Positions 16,146-23,842 of a stretch of 31,832 nt of DNA are shown piece by piece (the stretch's first letter is position 1; each line of letters begins with the position of its first letter). The notes below the pieces were generated by a model, which did not search any database, was not told where the DNA came from, and saw only the letters and a program-made list of their open reading frames with translations. The position numbers and the translations under genes were made by a program. The stretch spans positions 1 to 31,832 of IMG/VR virus record IMGVR_UViG_3300042392_000862; one strand, written 5' to 3'. The DNA comes from a virus.

Positions 16146-17009
16146 ATGACTCTATCCGGCACAGAAGTTCGTTTTGGTATGATTGCGACAGCCGACCCCG
16201 GCGCGGTGAATGTTTCCGGTTCTCAAACAATCGGGACAGCACTTGCATCTGTTATTTACACAAACGCCCCGACCGTCGCCTATTCGATGGCGATGATCAT
16301 TCAGCCTGCTGGCGTGCTTACACTGAACACGTCAACCGGCGCAGTTACCGGCACGGTGGCAGGAACCGCACAAGTCGAGACAGCAACGATTGTTGCAGCC
16401 GCAGGCGCAACCACGGCAGGCGATTTGAACGTAACCGTGACATCTGCACTTGTCACAGGCTCGCCTTTACTGATCACAGTTCCGCTGCTTTTGGCTGACA
16501 ACACCGCCAGTCTAGTCGCTACAAAGGTCAGAGCAGCCTTAAACGCAAACGCAGCGATCACAGCACATTACACCGTCGGCGGATCGGGCGCAACTTATTC
16601 TCTTACAACCAGCGCGATTAACCACGCTGCAAACGATACCACGCTGAACATGGCACATGCCAACGGAACGTGTGTGGGGATTACAACCGCAGCAACCTCG
16701 GCAGACACAACGCCAGGTGTCGGCACCACCCGCGCATATAAATTCAACGGCACGGCATGGAACGCGACTGATAACGAAGGAATCGCATTGCCAACAATGA
16801 CCAAACTGCATTCGATGCTGCTCCGCTCTGCATCGACCAGCGGGACAATGGCAATTGGCGAAGGAACCAACTTATTGACCATTCCTGCACCGTTCGTTCA
16901 TCTTCAAGCATCGCAAGCAGGTGCACATCCATTTACAGGTGATTCGGTTACATTTACAGCTGCAACCGCACCAGTCACTTTGATTCTGGACATCCACGCA
17001 GGAGCATAA
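16146..17009 (+). CDS. Beta-rich virion decoration or tail protein
   Basis: A 287-residue protein very rich in A, T, G, V and poor in charge, probably a structural surface protein. Residues about 78-182 form a compact module (NVTVTSALVTGSPLLITVPL, ALNANAAITAHYTVGGSGAT, NDTTLNMAHANGTCVGIT) of a kind often added to phage tail tube or tail surface proteins. The flanking N- and C-terminal parts read as one beta sandwich interrupted by this module (GVLTLNTSTGAVTGT ... GVGTTRAYKFNGTAWN). It leads the fibre group and has element copy 4 upstream. Confidence 0.62.
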   Translation: MTLSGTEVRFGMIATADPGAVNVSGSQTIGTALASVIYTNAPTVAYSMAMIIQPAGVLTLNTSTGAVTGTVAGTAQVETATIVAAAGATTAGDLNVTVTSALVTGSPLLITVPLLLADNTASLVATKVRAALNANAAITAHYTVGGSGATYSLTTSAINHAANDTTLNMAHANGTCVGITTAATSADTTPGVGTTRAYKFNGTAWNATDNEGIALPTMTKLHSMLLRSASTSGTMAIGEGTNLLTIPAPFVHLQASQAGAHPFTGDSVTFTAATAPVTLILDIHAGA

Positions 17010-17012
17010 GCC

Positions 17013-17321
17013 ATGGCAGACACCATTTATCTAAAGCGAGGGCAAAACTTAGACATCACCGCCGAGTTTATCGATGAGGACGGTGTGCCAATCGTTTTGG
17101 ATGGCACTTATACAGCAACCTCAGCCATGCTGCTGAAAGGCACTTGCGAGTCAATGCTTTTGACCTGCACGATTGTGGCTGGAAAAGTCAAAATCGTCCA
17201 AGCAACTGATGATTTAATTTCTGGCGTTTACGACATTGATATCATCGTTACAAACAACGCTGGTCGAGACATTTCAGATATCTTTCATCTAAACCTTGGG
17301 AAAACAATTACCCCATTATGA
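17013..17321 (+). CDS. Small fibre-attachment-like protein (BppU-N-like)
   Basis: A 102-residue, wholly beta protein with the pattern 'YLKRGQNLDITAEFIDEDGVPIVLDG...GVYDIDIIVTN'. This resembles the immunoglobulin-like N-terminal domain of baseplate upper/fibre adaptor proteins, but is only about one domain long. It overlaps the large fibre gene by ATGA, so it probably connects the fibre to the tail or acts as its partner. Function inferred from fold pattern and position. Confidence 0.55.
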   Translation: MADTIYLKRGQNLDITAEFIDEDGVPIVLDGTYTATSAMLLKGTCESMLLTCTIVAGKVKIVQATDDLISGVYDIDIIVTNNAGRDISDIFHLNLGKTITPL

Positions 17322-19762
17322 GTATCCAAGTAGTACAAACAGGAGAAGTTGCAGAAGTTACAGTCGTTTCATCACGCGGACCAGCCGGAGCGACTGGATC
17401 ACCCGGTCCGAACACAGTCACGACCGCCACAACATCCAACCTGACCGGGTTTATCGCTGCTAACGGCACAAACATCAGCGGAGCCACTGCAGGAACGACC
17501 GCATCGACTCCCAGCACGGTCGTCTTGAGAGACGCGACAGGCGGCACGGCATTTGACGGCATCGTCACAGCTCCACGGATCACAGGCCGCTGCGATGGGC
17601 TGGAGGTCTTTTGCAAAGCAGGACTCGCGATCAACGCTGGGCAGGTCGTCTATGTCACCGGGGCATCTGGCAACAACATCATCATCGGACTCGCACAGGC
17701 AAACGCAGAGCCGACATCCAGCAAGACAATCGGGATCAGCGAGTCAACACTCGCCAACAATGCAACTGGCTACGCCATCACCGAGGGATTGATGACTGTC
17801 AGCATCTCTGCTCCAGCTGCTGTCGAGGGCGATCCAATCTGGCTCTCACCCACAACCGCTGGCGGCATGGTCTTTGGAGTTGCAAACAAGCCATCCGCAC
17901 CGAATCACATCGTCTATCTTGGCGTGGTCACACGCAAGACCGGCAACACGGTTGTCGAGATCTACGTCAAGATCCAGAACGGCGCAGAACTTGATGAACT
18001 TTCAGATGTATTGATCAGCAGCCCAGTTGCAGGTCAGGCATTGATGCGCGGAGCTACCCTCTGGGAAAATCGCAGTCTTGTCAGTGCCGACATTTCCGAT
18101 GCTAGTATCACAGGAGGAGCAAACAAAATCCCCAAAATGGATTCAAACGGGAATCTGTCACTAGGACCGACTTACACTGGCGCCACACAGTTTGACGCAA
18201 ACGGGAATCTATTCATCCCTGACCTGCATGGATTACAATGGAAAAAGCAAGATGGAACATTGTCCTCCTATCGAATTTTCGCTTGGCAAAATCACGATGC
18301 TTATGGTGGGGAATTTATTTTTGAATCTCCTTGGCGCATGGCTTTTATCTGCGCGTCTACTGTCCAATTCGGCAACAACGCTTCTGGAAGAGATGCTCAA
18401 CATCTGCTTCTTGTATCTGGTGGATCAACCGTTTCCGATACAATGCGGAACAGTAAACCCATCGTATTCAACACTCGGGGCTATAATGGAGGATCGGAAG
18501 TTCTTAATAATATCGGGATGCAAGGTCGCCAGCTTTCTACCGATGGCTCAAATGCAGTCTTACAATTTTATACAGGTGCATCAGTTACAGGATCGAGCGG
18601 AGGATATAACGCTACGAACGGCGATCTGACAGGAACTCTTGCTGGAGAACTCGCATCCACTGGACTTTGGACGCCAGGAACAGCTCCCGTATTCACAACT
18701 TTGACAGATGGGGCTACCATTACGCAAACTTGCTCAAAATATAAGACAGTCCAAGTTGCTAAAGTGAGACTCGCTGGCAACCGCACACTTTCGATCAGCG
18801 GAGCAGAGGCTGGGATGCGCGGTATCATTTACGTCAAACAAGATCCAACAGGAAGCCGCACTCTTGCGCTACCTACAAACAGCGTTAAAACATCTGGCTT
18901 TGCATTAAGCACGACACCAGCTGCGACTGATCGACTTGTTTGGGATTATGATGGAACTTACTTTTACTGGACAATCAGCTTGGGTCTTGTGACGCCAACA
19001 GACGCAGACGTGACCGCATTTATCGCCGCTGGACGCGCTAACATCACAGACGCTGGAATCATTGACGCTCTCAATGATCTAACTATTTCCGCAAAAGCAA
19101 GCAACGTGGATGGAACTGGGACGCTTTGGAGCAAAGCTTTATTCTTGTATCCAGTCGTCGGTGGCACCTCGACAGCTCACAGCAAAGACCTGAAAAACGC
19201 CTACGACATCACCAACTCTGGAGCGTGGACAACTGGAGTCACTCACAATGCAAACGGAATTACGGGAGATGGACTGACAGGCGTCGGTGTCAGTGCATTT
19301 GCAATAAACCTAGCATCACAGAACAGCGTCGCACTCTATACTTATTGCTCGACTCAATCACCTACCTCTGGAGGATATTTCTTAGGAGCAACAGCAACAG
19401 GAAGCCGCACTTTTTTATCTTTCGTTACTGGAAATCTTCAAGCTGCCTTAAACTCCGCTGCTGATGGTGGATTAGGCATGGGTGGAGATGCGCGTAAACA
19501 TATCTTCAGTTCCAGAACTGGATCAGCAAATTACACAATGTCAGTCAATGCGACTGATTCTTTAATCACATCGACATCTGCTGCACCAAACACTTTGCCA
19601 TTGCACATCTTAGCGAGGAATGCAGCCGGATCTGCGTCTGGATTCACTAATGCAAACCTTCGTTTTGTTGCTGGCTTCTCTGGTCTGACTGCTAATGAGC
19701 GAGCAGCTTGGAGATCCATTGTTGACACATTCCAAACCTCACTCAGTCGCGCAAACCCATGA
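17318..19762 (+). CDS. Tail fibre / receptor-binding protein
   Basis: The largest structural gene after the tape measure, 814 residues. N-terminal strands are followed by a short collagen-like run GPAGATGSPGPN (21-32), common in phage fibres. About 90-230 is a fibre domain (GLEVFCKAGLAINAGQVVYVTG, ending QNGAELDELSDVLIS). A middle region includes a WQNHDAYGGEFIFES segment, and about 590-814 looks like a concanavalin/LamG-type jelly roll ending with FSGLTANERAAWRSIVDTFQ. The C-terminal domain is the likely receptor- or glycan-binding part. No chaperone or peptidase signature was seen. Overlaps at both ends by ATGA. Confidence 0.78.
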   Translation: MSIQVVQTGEVAEVTVVSSRGPAGATGSPGPNTVTTATTSNLTGFIAANGTNISGATAGTTASTPSTVVLRDATGGTAFDGIVTAPRITGRCDGLEVFCKAGLAINAGQVVYVTGASGNNIIIGLAQANAEPTSSKTIGISESTLANNATGYAITEGLMTVSISAPAAVEGDPIWLSPTTAGGMVFGVANKPSAPNHIVYLGVVTRKTGNTVVEIYVKIQNGAELDELSDVLISSPVAGQALMRGATLWENRSLVSADISDASITGGANKIPKMDSNGNLSLGPTYTGATQFDANGNLFIPDLHGLQWKKQDGTLSSYRIFAWQNHDAYGGEFIFESPWRMAFICASTVQFGNNASGRDAQHLLLVSGGSTVSDTMRNSKPIVFNTRGYNGGSEVLNNIGMQGRQLSTDGSNAVLQFYTGASVTGSSGGYNATNGDLTGTLAGELASTGLWTPGTAPVFTTLTDGATITQTCSKYKTVQVAKVRLAGNRTLSISGAEAGMRGIIYVKQDPTGSRTLALPTNSVKTSGFALSTTPAATDRLVWDYDGTYFYWTISLGLVTPTDADVTAFIAAGRANITDAGIIDALNDLTISAKASNVDGTGTLWSKALFLYPVVGGTSTAHSKDLKNAYDITNSGAWTTGVTHNANGITGDGLTGVGVSAFAINLASQNSVALYTYCSTQSPTSGGYFLGATATGSRTFLSFVTGNLQAALNSAADGGLGMGGDARKHIFSSRTGSANYTMSVNATDSLITSTSAAPNTLPLHILARNAAGSASGFTNANLRFVAGFSGLTANERAAWRSIVDTFQTSLSRANP

Positions 19763-19842
19763 TCGACCGCATCATTGAGTTCCTAACATCCTGCATCGCG
19801 GTCGGATTACTCATTTTCATCTCATACCTCCTCACACGATAA
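19759..19842 (+). CDS. Tiny single-pass membrane protein (27 aa)
   Basis: A 27-residue protein, MIDRIIEFLTSC followed by an uninterrupted hydrophobic stretch AVGLLIFISYLLTR. It starts in an ATGA overlap with the fibre gene and ends in a TAATG overlap with the holin, which argues that it is translated. Its place as first lysis gene suggests a holin partner or antiholin, but that is inference. Confidence 0.6.
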   Translation: MIDRIIEFLTSCIAVGLLIFISYLLTR

Positions 19843-20015
19843 TGCAAACAATCATCACCAACATCATGAACCGTATCAAACAAGAATCAACTTGGAGAGG
19901 GATTATCCTCATCTTCACCGCTTTCGGCGTGCAGATCGCACCGGAGCTGCAAGAGGCAATCATCACCGTCGGACTTGCTCTCGTCGGTGCAATCAATATC
20001 ATCAAGGACAAATGA
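19842..20015 (+). CDS. Holin
   Basis: A 57-residue membrane protein. A short amphipathic N-terminus (QTIITNIMNRIKQESTWRG) precedes two hydrophobic helices, IILIFTAFGVQIA (21-33) and AIITVGLALVGAINII (39-54), and a charged KDK end. The 'ESTWRGxIxxxTAFGVxxxPExQxAIxxxGLALVGAI' pattern is common in small phage holins next to endolysins. It would accumulate in the inner membrane and open holes at a set time. It is coupled to both neighbours (TAATG start, ATGA end). Confidence 0.78.
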   Translation: MQTIITNIMNRIKQESTWRGIILIFTAFGVQIAPELQEAIITVGLALVGAINIIKDK

Positions 20016-20224
20016 AACTGATCCTTGCCATCGCCGCATTCATGCTCGTCTCTTGCGCTGATCTACCGCTCCTCGGCACGATCCGCTTCCGCGATCCTGA
20101 GACCGGCGCGAAGGCTGGGATCGACTTCACGCCTGGCAGCAAGCCGTCACAATTCATCAAGGCACCGATCACGAACGCCGAGGGCGTGGTGATTGGCTAT
20201 GTCGATATTTCCTCCGGCAAATGA
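20012..20224 (+). CDS. Small lipoprotein, possible outer-membrane spanin
   Basis: A 70-residue protein with a signal peptide MKLILAIAAFMLVSC: the lipobox LVSC puts the lipidated cysteine at C15, giving a mature protein of 56 residues. It lies between holin and endolysin with ATGA overlaps on both sides. A lipoprotein of this size in a lysis cassette is a candidate outer-membrane spanin subunit (Rz1-like), though it is not especially proline-rich as Rz1 is. A Gram-negative-type envelope is implied if correct. Confidence 0.65.
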   Translation: MKLILAIAAFMLVSCADLPLLGTIRFRDPETGAKAGIDFTPGSKPSQFIKAPITNAEGVVIGYVDISSGK

Positions 20225-20787
20225 ACCGCGAAGAGATCAAAGCACTGCAAGCCAAGGTCGGCGCAACTCCAGATGGATTCTGGGGTCCGCGCTCGATTGC
20301 TGCTTGTCAGGAGTATTTGAGAAAGCTCAGACCCGCAACAACCATCTGGCCGTCGACCACGCAAGCCGCTCTAGAGGGATTCTATGGCTCCACCGGCGAT
20401 GAGTCGCAGCTGGTCAACATCGATGTCAGCAACTACGGCGTTCGATACGAAGGCAAGCCGGTGACAACGATCCGCTGCCATCACAAAGTCGCCGAGTCAC
20501 TTGAGCGGATCATCTCCAAGCTCTCAGAGATCCCACAGGGTCGTTACGCGCTCAAACAATACGCAGGCGTCTATAACAACCGCAAGATGCGCGGAGGATC
20601 ACTTCCATCACTCCACGCCCGCGGAGCCGCTATCGATCTCGACCCTTCAACCAATCGCGACCTCCAGTCATGGCCGACATCCGCAACCATGCCTATCGAG
20701 GTCATGGAGGTCTTCGCCGCCGAAGGCTGGACATGCGCCGGTTCAGCATGGGGTCGCGACGCAATGCACTTTCAAGCTACAATCTAA
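20221..20787 (+). CDS. Endolysin, M15-type peptidase with N-terminal wall-binding segment
   Basis: A 188-residue murein hydrolase. Residues 5-35 (IKALQAKVGATPDGFWGPRSIAACQEYL) are a peptidoglycan-binding repeat of the 'LQxxLGxxxDGxxGPxT' type. The catalytic domain has the M15 (VanY-like) zinc ligands: H132 and D139 in SLHARGAAIDLDP (HxxxxxxD) and H183 in GRDAMHFQ. It would cleave the stem peptide or cross-bridge of peptidoglycan. No signal peptide is present, so release depends on the holin. It overlaps the lipoprotein by ATGA. Confidence 0.88.
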   Translation: MNREEIKALQAKVGATPDGFWGPRSIAACQEYLRKLRPATTIWPSTTQAALEGFYGSTGDESQLVNIDVSNYGVRYEGKPVTTIRCHHKVAESLERIISKLSEIPQGRYALKQYAGVYNNRKMRGGSLPSLHARGAAIDLDPSTNRDLQSWPTSATMPIEVMEVFAAEGWTCAGSAWGRDAMHFQATI

Positions 20788-20789
20788 AA

Positions 20790-21041
20790 ATGGAAACTCT
20801 CGCCACAGGCATCATCGAAATCCCTATTGGGTGGATTCTCTCAGGAATCGGCGTTCTCTGCGCCACCGTCGGCACGCTCGCCACAACGTTCTATCAGTTC
20901 ATGAAGAGCCGACTAGAAGCGCAGGACAAAATCCTCGCCATGCAGGAGTCGCAGATCGACACGCTCAAGGCGGAGGTGCATCGACTTTCTCAAGGATGCG
21001 GCATGGAAACGTGCCGCTGGCATCTTGGACGCCGCCCATAA
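20790..21041 (+). CDS. Membrane-anchored coiled-coil protein, possible inner-membrane spanin
   Basis: An 83-residue protein with one hydrophobic helix (about 12-34, IPIGWILSGIGVLCATVGTLATT) followed by a coiled-coil helix (QFMKSRLEAQDKILAMQESQIDTLKAEVHRL, about 36-66) and a short C-terminus with C70 and C75. The layout is that of an Rz-type inner-membrane spanin, complementary to the lipoprotein upstream; here the two would flank the endolysin rather than overlap each other. The start at 20790 is two bases after the endolysin stop. A second holin-like role is an alternative. Confidence 0.6.
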   Translation: METLATGIIEIPIGWILSGIGVLCATVGTLATTFYQFMKSRLEAQDKILAMQESQIDTLKAEVHRLSQGCGMETCRWHLGRRP

Positions 21042-21050
21042 TCGGCAATC

Positions 21051-21094
21051 GCTGAAACTATTTTCAGCCTCAATCCTTTATAGAATAAAGGATT
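21051..21094 (+). repeat. Two perfect hairpins in tandem at the end of the late region
   Basis: GCTGAAA (21051-21057) pairs with TTTCAGC (21062-21068) over a 4-base loop. Three bases later AATCCTTTAT (21072-21081) pairs with ATAAAGGATT (21085-21094) over a 3-base loop. There is no T-run after either, so this is not a standard terminator. It could be an RNA 3'-end protector, a factor-dependent stop or a protein site at the late/early border. Confidence 0.6.
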
Positions 21095-21140
21095 CTTGAT
21101 CCATTTTCCCCACCTGCAAAAAAAAGCTTTTCTTTTCCAT

Positions 21141-21154
21141 AGGCAATGCCTAGT
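21141..21154. promoter_or_regulatory. Near-palindromic operator-like site, left copy
   Basis: TAGGCAATGCCTAG: six-base arms TAGGCA/TGCCTA around one central A. The same 14 bases recur at 31164-31177. It lies 48 bases before the ATG at 21202. A homodimeric repressor or activator is the simplest reading. Confidence 0.6.
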
Positions 21155-21201
21155 TTTCTCACATCGCCAACGCGATTTAACCAATTACAAACTAACCGAC
21201 C

Positions 21202-21471
21202 ATGACAACAGACACTCCAGTTTCCTACAAATACTCGAAAAGCACGACCCGCTTTGGCATTATCACAAAGATTGATGGACGCCGCGCTAAAGTTCAATGG
21301 CAGGCTGAGCATATCATTGGCAGCCTCGGACAATCTACGAAGCGCATGAAGCTGACCACTACTGTATCGATTGCAAGTCTTACCCGATGGGCTGAGCGTT
21401 TGAGACTGAGCGATGGCATCACGCTCAACCCAGACGGACTCGAATACCGCACTCCGAAGCAATTCGCCTGA
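21202..21471 (+). CDS. Hypothetical early protein
   Basis: An 89-residue basic protein of unknown function, first gene of the early block. The sequence RFGIITKIDGRRAKVQWQAEHIIGSLGQSTK (about 18-48) suggests a small beta-barrel of the SH3/KOW kind that could bind nucleic acid, followed by a helix (SIASLTRWAERLRLSD). The ATG follows the A/C leader 'caaactaaccgaccATG', nearly identical to the leader of the gene at 22576. Confidence 0.62.
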   Translation: MTTDTPVSYKYSKSTTRFGIITKIDGRRAKVQWQAEHIIGSLGQSTKRMKLTTTVSIASLTRWAERLRLSDGITLNPDGLEYRTPKQFA

Positions 21472-21483
21472 CTAATCTCCCAA

Positions 21484-21523
21484 CCCTCCTCGCGTTTTTC
21501 TTTGGTCGGTTGACCGAGGAGGG
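21484..21523 (+). terminator. GC-rich inverted repeat between early genes, possible attenuator
   Basis: CCCTCCTCG (21484-21492) pairs perfectly with CGAGGAGGG (21515-21523) around a 22-base loop. A GC-rich tail (cgcggggg) and three T follow instead of a clean T-run. It may be a weak terminator or mRNA-stabilising structure controlling how much transcript passes to the next gene. Confidence 0.45.
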
Positions 21524-21558
21524 CGCGGGGGTTTAACAACAATAACAACACGAACACC

Positions 21559-21765
21559 ATGAACAATACCGACCTAGACATCATCCGTGGCACAGACAAG
21601 TTTCTGCGCCTCCACATCGACGAGCTCTCGACGCTCACCCTCAATGAAACGAAGTCACTCAACTACCGCCGCGATCCATCAATGTCAGCGGTCGTCATCT
21701 CAGCCGCATTGATCGGCTTTGCAATCGGAGTCATCGCGGCACACTTCCTTGGACTCCTTCCATAA
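21559..21765 (+). CDS. Small membrane-anchored early protein
   Basis: A 68-residue protein with an acidic/polar N-terminal half (NNTDLDIIRGTDKFLRLHIDEL) and a hydrophobic C-terminal helix (AVVISAALIGFAIGVIAAHFLGLL, about 44-67). Tail-anchored topology is likely. Function unknown; early membrane proteins of this size often act in superinfection exclusion or host takeover, but nothing specific is seen. The start follows 'aacacgaacaccATG'. Confidence 0.6.
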   Translation: MNNTDLDIIRGTDKFLRLHIDELSTLTLNETKSLNYRRDPSMSAVVISAALIGFAIGVIAAHFLGLLP

Positions 21766-21805
21766 CTCTCCCGAAAATAACAACATAACCAAACAAGTAA
21801 AACAA

Positions 21806-22492
21806 ATGAAACTAAGCGAAAAAAAGAATAGCAACTTCACTCCACACCCTGAAAGCGAAGGCACGATCAAGGCCGTGCTGGTGGACGTCACGGAGCTGAA
21901 AAAACGCATGACTCAATACGGCGAGAAAGAAGAGTTCAGGCTCGTCTTCGAGACTGAGGTCATGGACGAAGAAAACGACCGCCGCTTCTGCATCTGGTCG
22001 CGTGGCTACACGCCGAGCCTCAACGAGAAGGCAGCACTCCGCAAAGACCTGAAGAAGTTGATGGGTCGCGACCTGACCAGCTTGGAGCTGGATGAGTTTG
22101 ACCTCGAAGGTATGATTGGCCACGGCGTCAAACTGATCATCCAGCATGAGACGAAGGATGACCGCACTTACGCGAACATCAGCTTCATGTCGCCCGACCG
22201 TGACAAGACAACCCTCAAGCCGTCCGGCAAGTATACCCGGATTCGTGACCGCGAGGTAACCGCAGATGAACGTGAAACTGAGGATAAATCCGAAGAGTCA
22301 GGATGGGAGACAGTAATGGTTCACATCGGGAAATACAAAGGAAAACTCCTCGGCGAAGTCGACGAGGCAGGCGTGGCAACCCTGATCGAGAAATGGCTAC
22401 CGAAGGCGCTCGCAGACAAGAAGCCAGAGGACAAGGCACTCGCTGCAGCGCTCACTGAACTCTCCGCTCTTCTTGGTGGCGACGACTATTAG
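21806..22492 (+). CDS. ssDNA-binding-like replication/recombination protein with DUF3820-like C-terminus
   Basis: A 228-residue protein starting at ATG 21806 ('gtaaaacaaATG'), not the earlier in-frame ATG at 21719, which lies inside the previous gene. Residues 15-135 resemble phage accessory proteins annotated as ssDNA-binding: EGTIKAVLVDVTELKKRMTQYG, EFRLVFETE, RGYTPSLNEKAALRKDLKKLMGRDL, FDLEGMIGHGVKLIIQHE, YANISFMSPDR. A charged linker (about 145-168) leads to VHIGKYKGKLLGEVDEAGVATLIEKWL (172-198), the 'fGKykGk.l.ev' motif of DUF3820/ExoX C-terminal domains. It probably supports replication or recombination. Confidence 0.66.
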   Translation: MKLSEKKNSNFTPHPESEGTIKAVLVDVTELKKRMTQYGEKEEFRLVFETEVMDEENDRRFCIWSRGYTPSLNEKAALRKDLKKLMGRDLTSLELDEFDLEGMIGHGVKLIIQHETKDDRTYANISFMSPDRDKTTLKPSGKYTRIRDREVTADERETEDKSEESGWETVMVHIGKYKGKLLGEVDEAGVATLIEKWLPKALADKKPEDKALAAALTELSALLGGDDY

Positions 22493-22518
22493 CACCTAAT
22501 AGTTCCCAACATAGACAC

Positions 22519-22546
22519 GCCTCATCCTGCGCAAGCGGGGTGGGGC
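22519..22546 (+). terminator. Stem-loop after the ssDNA-binding-like gene
   Basis: GCCTCATCC (22519-22527) can pair with GGGTGGGGC (22538-22546), nine pairs including two G-T wobbles, followed by only three T. A weak intrinsic terminator or attenuator is the likely meaning. Confidence 0.5.
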
Positions 22547-22575
22547 TTTCTGGGCGAAACTACAAACAACCGACC

Positions 22576-22812
22576 ATGATCACAATCCCTGAATCTTACA
22601 TGCTTTTGCGCTGCGGAAAATGCGGACACGAAGCCGACTATTTCGACTTCCGCACTGTTCCAATTACCGGATCGCTTCCGACCGACACCTATCAATGCCC
22701 ATCGTGCCGCAAGGCATGGAAAATGGAGAAGTTTGAGGAAGGAACTTGGGTAAACTCTGAATTGTGGATACCACCCGGTCGTCGTGCTGTTACAATCCCA
22801 ACCATCCTATAA
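22576..22812 (+). CDS. Small zinc-ribbon protein
   Basis: A 78-residue protein with CGKC (17-20 from the start at 22576, approximate) and CPSC near residue 45, the two knuckles of a zinc ribbon. The ATG at 22576 is chosen because of the leader 'caaacaaccgaccATG', matching the gene at 21202. Small ribbons of this sort in early phage regions are often transcription- or nuclease-related, but no specific role can be given. Confidence 0.64.
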   Translation: MITIPESYMLLRCGKCGHEADYFDFRTVPITGSLPTDTYQCPSCRKAWKMEKFEEGTWVNSELWIPPGRRAVTIPTIL

Positions 22813-22814
22813 TT

Positions 22815-23294
22815 ATGACAATCGCCGAAATTATCGCAGCCAAGAAAGCAGCAGCCGCCTCCGCAATCACCGCAGGCAAGGCGGCTCCACCACGCCAACC
22901 AACTGTTGACGACCTCGAAGTCGAGGCAGCCATCAACCGCATCGATCCGCCGGGAAAGCGCAGAGCGGGGCTGGTCATCAGCTCCAATACTCCATTGCCG
23001 AAAGCAGAGATCGCGGAGAAGGCAGCGCACAAGGAGAACCGCAGCCTCTCACAGACGAAGGGCGAGGCAATCCCGATGGTGCCGATCAACGCAGATCTAG
23101 AACAGACAACCTGGCACCAAGCACTAAACGCATTCGAGACAGAGCTTTGCTTGATGCGCGATCCTGTGGATTTGGAAGTGGCTTGGCTGGCAGTCCGACC
23201 ATACCGCGTTGGAATGCCGCCTATCCTCCTGCACCGGCTCCCGTGGATACTATGGGATCAACCGCACACGCCGACCGACCAAGAGCCGTTCTGA
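22815..23294 (+). CDS. Hypothetical early protein (donor A of the duplication)
   Basis: A 159-residue protein of unknown function. The N-terminal 100 residues are alanine/lysine-rich and low in complexity (TIAEIIAAKKAAAASAI), with a disordered look. The C-terminal 59 residues are a different, compact, tryptophan- and proline-rich segment (FETELCLMRDPVDLEVAWLAVRPYR ... WILWDQPHTPTDQEPF). That segment begins where the 548-bp duplication begins (base 23118). It therefore occurs again, fused to another N-terminus, in the gene at 23477. Confidence 0.62.
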   Translation: MTIAEIIAAKKAAAASAITAGKAAPPRQPTVDDLEVEAAINRIDPPGKRRAGLVISSNTPLPKAEIAEKAAHKENRSLSQTKGEAIPMVPINADLEQTTWHQALNAFETELCLMRDPVDLEVAWLAVRPYRVGMPPILLHRLPWILWDQPHTPTDQEPF

Positions 23295-23663
23295 GCATCC
23301 GCGAAGCTCTTGCCGAACGCGCACACAAAGCGAGAGCGCGAGTCTGCCCACCGAACCACTGCCCAACATGTTTCCATCAACACTACCGCGCTCTTCTGAT
23401 TGACTGCTGCGTCTGCACAGGCCACATCGACCTCTCACCTCCTCGACCATTCTCCAAACAATAAAAAAATAACACTATGACAAACGAAATAACCGAAATC
23501 ATGCCGCTCATCCTCGCTGGGGATGGCTATCAACTAACCATCTCACCAGAGGCCGAGGCTCGCAAGGCAGCGATGCTCGCCAAGTCTGAATCAGTCACAA
23601 CCGTCACTAGCAATGACGACAGCGCCGCCGCTCAAAGGCACACCCGATCACTTGCAGCAATGC
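23118..23663 (+). repeat. Tandem duplication, unit 1
   Basis: These 546 bases are identical, as read, to 23666-24211; the repeat period is 548, with two extra bases (AG, 23664-23665) at the junction. It contains the end of gene A, the cysteine-rich gene and the first 62 codons of gene C. Confidence 0.93.
23252..23464 (+). CDS. Small cysteine-rich protein, copy 1
   Basis: A 70-residue protein overlapping the previous gene by 43 bases in another frame. Cysteine/histidine-rich CPPNHCPTCFHQHYRALLIDCCVCTGH gives C-x4-C-x2-C and CCVC knuckles, likely zinc-binding. Other in-frame starts exist upstream (23147), but 23252 gives the shortest overlap with the preceding gene. Function unknown. A second identical copy exists at 23800-24012 owing to the duplication. 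Confidence 0.5.
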   Translation: MGSTAHADRPRAVLSIREALAERAHKARARVCPPNHCPTCFHQHYRALLIDCCVCTGHIDLSPPRPFSKQ

Positions 23664-23842
23664 AGCAAGCACTAAACGCATTCGAGACAGAGCTTTGCTT
23701 GATGCGCGATCCTGTGGATTTGGAAGTGGCTTGGCTGGCAGTCCGACCATACCGCGTTGGAATGCCGCCTATCCTCCTGCACCGGCTCCCGTGGATACTA
23801 TGGGATCAACCGCACACGCCGACCGACCAAGAGCCGTTCTGA
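23477..23842 (+). CDS. Chimeric gene made by the tandem duplication
   Basis: A 121-residue fusion. Its first 62 residues (MTNEITEIMPLILAGDGYQL ... TRSLAAM) are identical to the N-terminus of the gene at 24025. A glutamine codon crosses the junction, and the last 58 residues (from QALNAFETELC) are identical to the C-terminus of the gene at 22815. The two extra junction bases keep the frame open. It has the same leader and ATG as gene C ('aaataacactATG'), so it should be translated. Whether the product is stable or functional is unknown. Confidence 0.6.
   Translation: MTNEITEIMPLILAGDGYQLTISPEAEARKAAMLAKSESVTTVTSNDDSAAAQRHTRSLAAMQQALNAFETELCLMRDPVDLEVAWLAVRPYRVGMPPILLHRLPWILWDQPHTPTDQEPF

Larger units (their letters stand above)
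21042..21201 (+). promoter_or_regulatory. Late/early intergenic region
   Basis: 160 bases without a gene. It holds the two hairpins, an A-tract with AAAAGCTTTT (21123-21132), and the near-palindrome TAGGCAATGCCTAG (21141-21154). The gene at 21202 must be transcribed from here or from upstream. No matching -35/-10 pair was found with confidence. Confidence 0.5.

Noticed and set aside
17553-17994. Overlapping + strand frames inside the fibre gene
   Set aside because: They are rich in R, H, Q and S, typical of frame-shifted reading of the fibre's regular codons.
21484-21523. The GC-rich inverted repeat as a riboswitch
   Set aside because: Only one stem is supported, with no conserved ligand-binding core recognisable.
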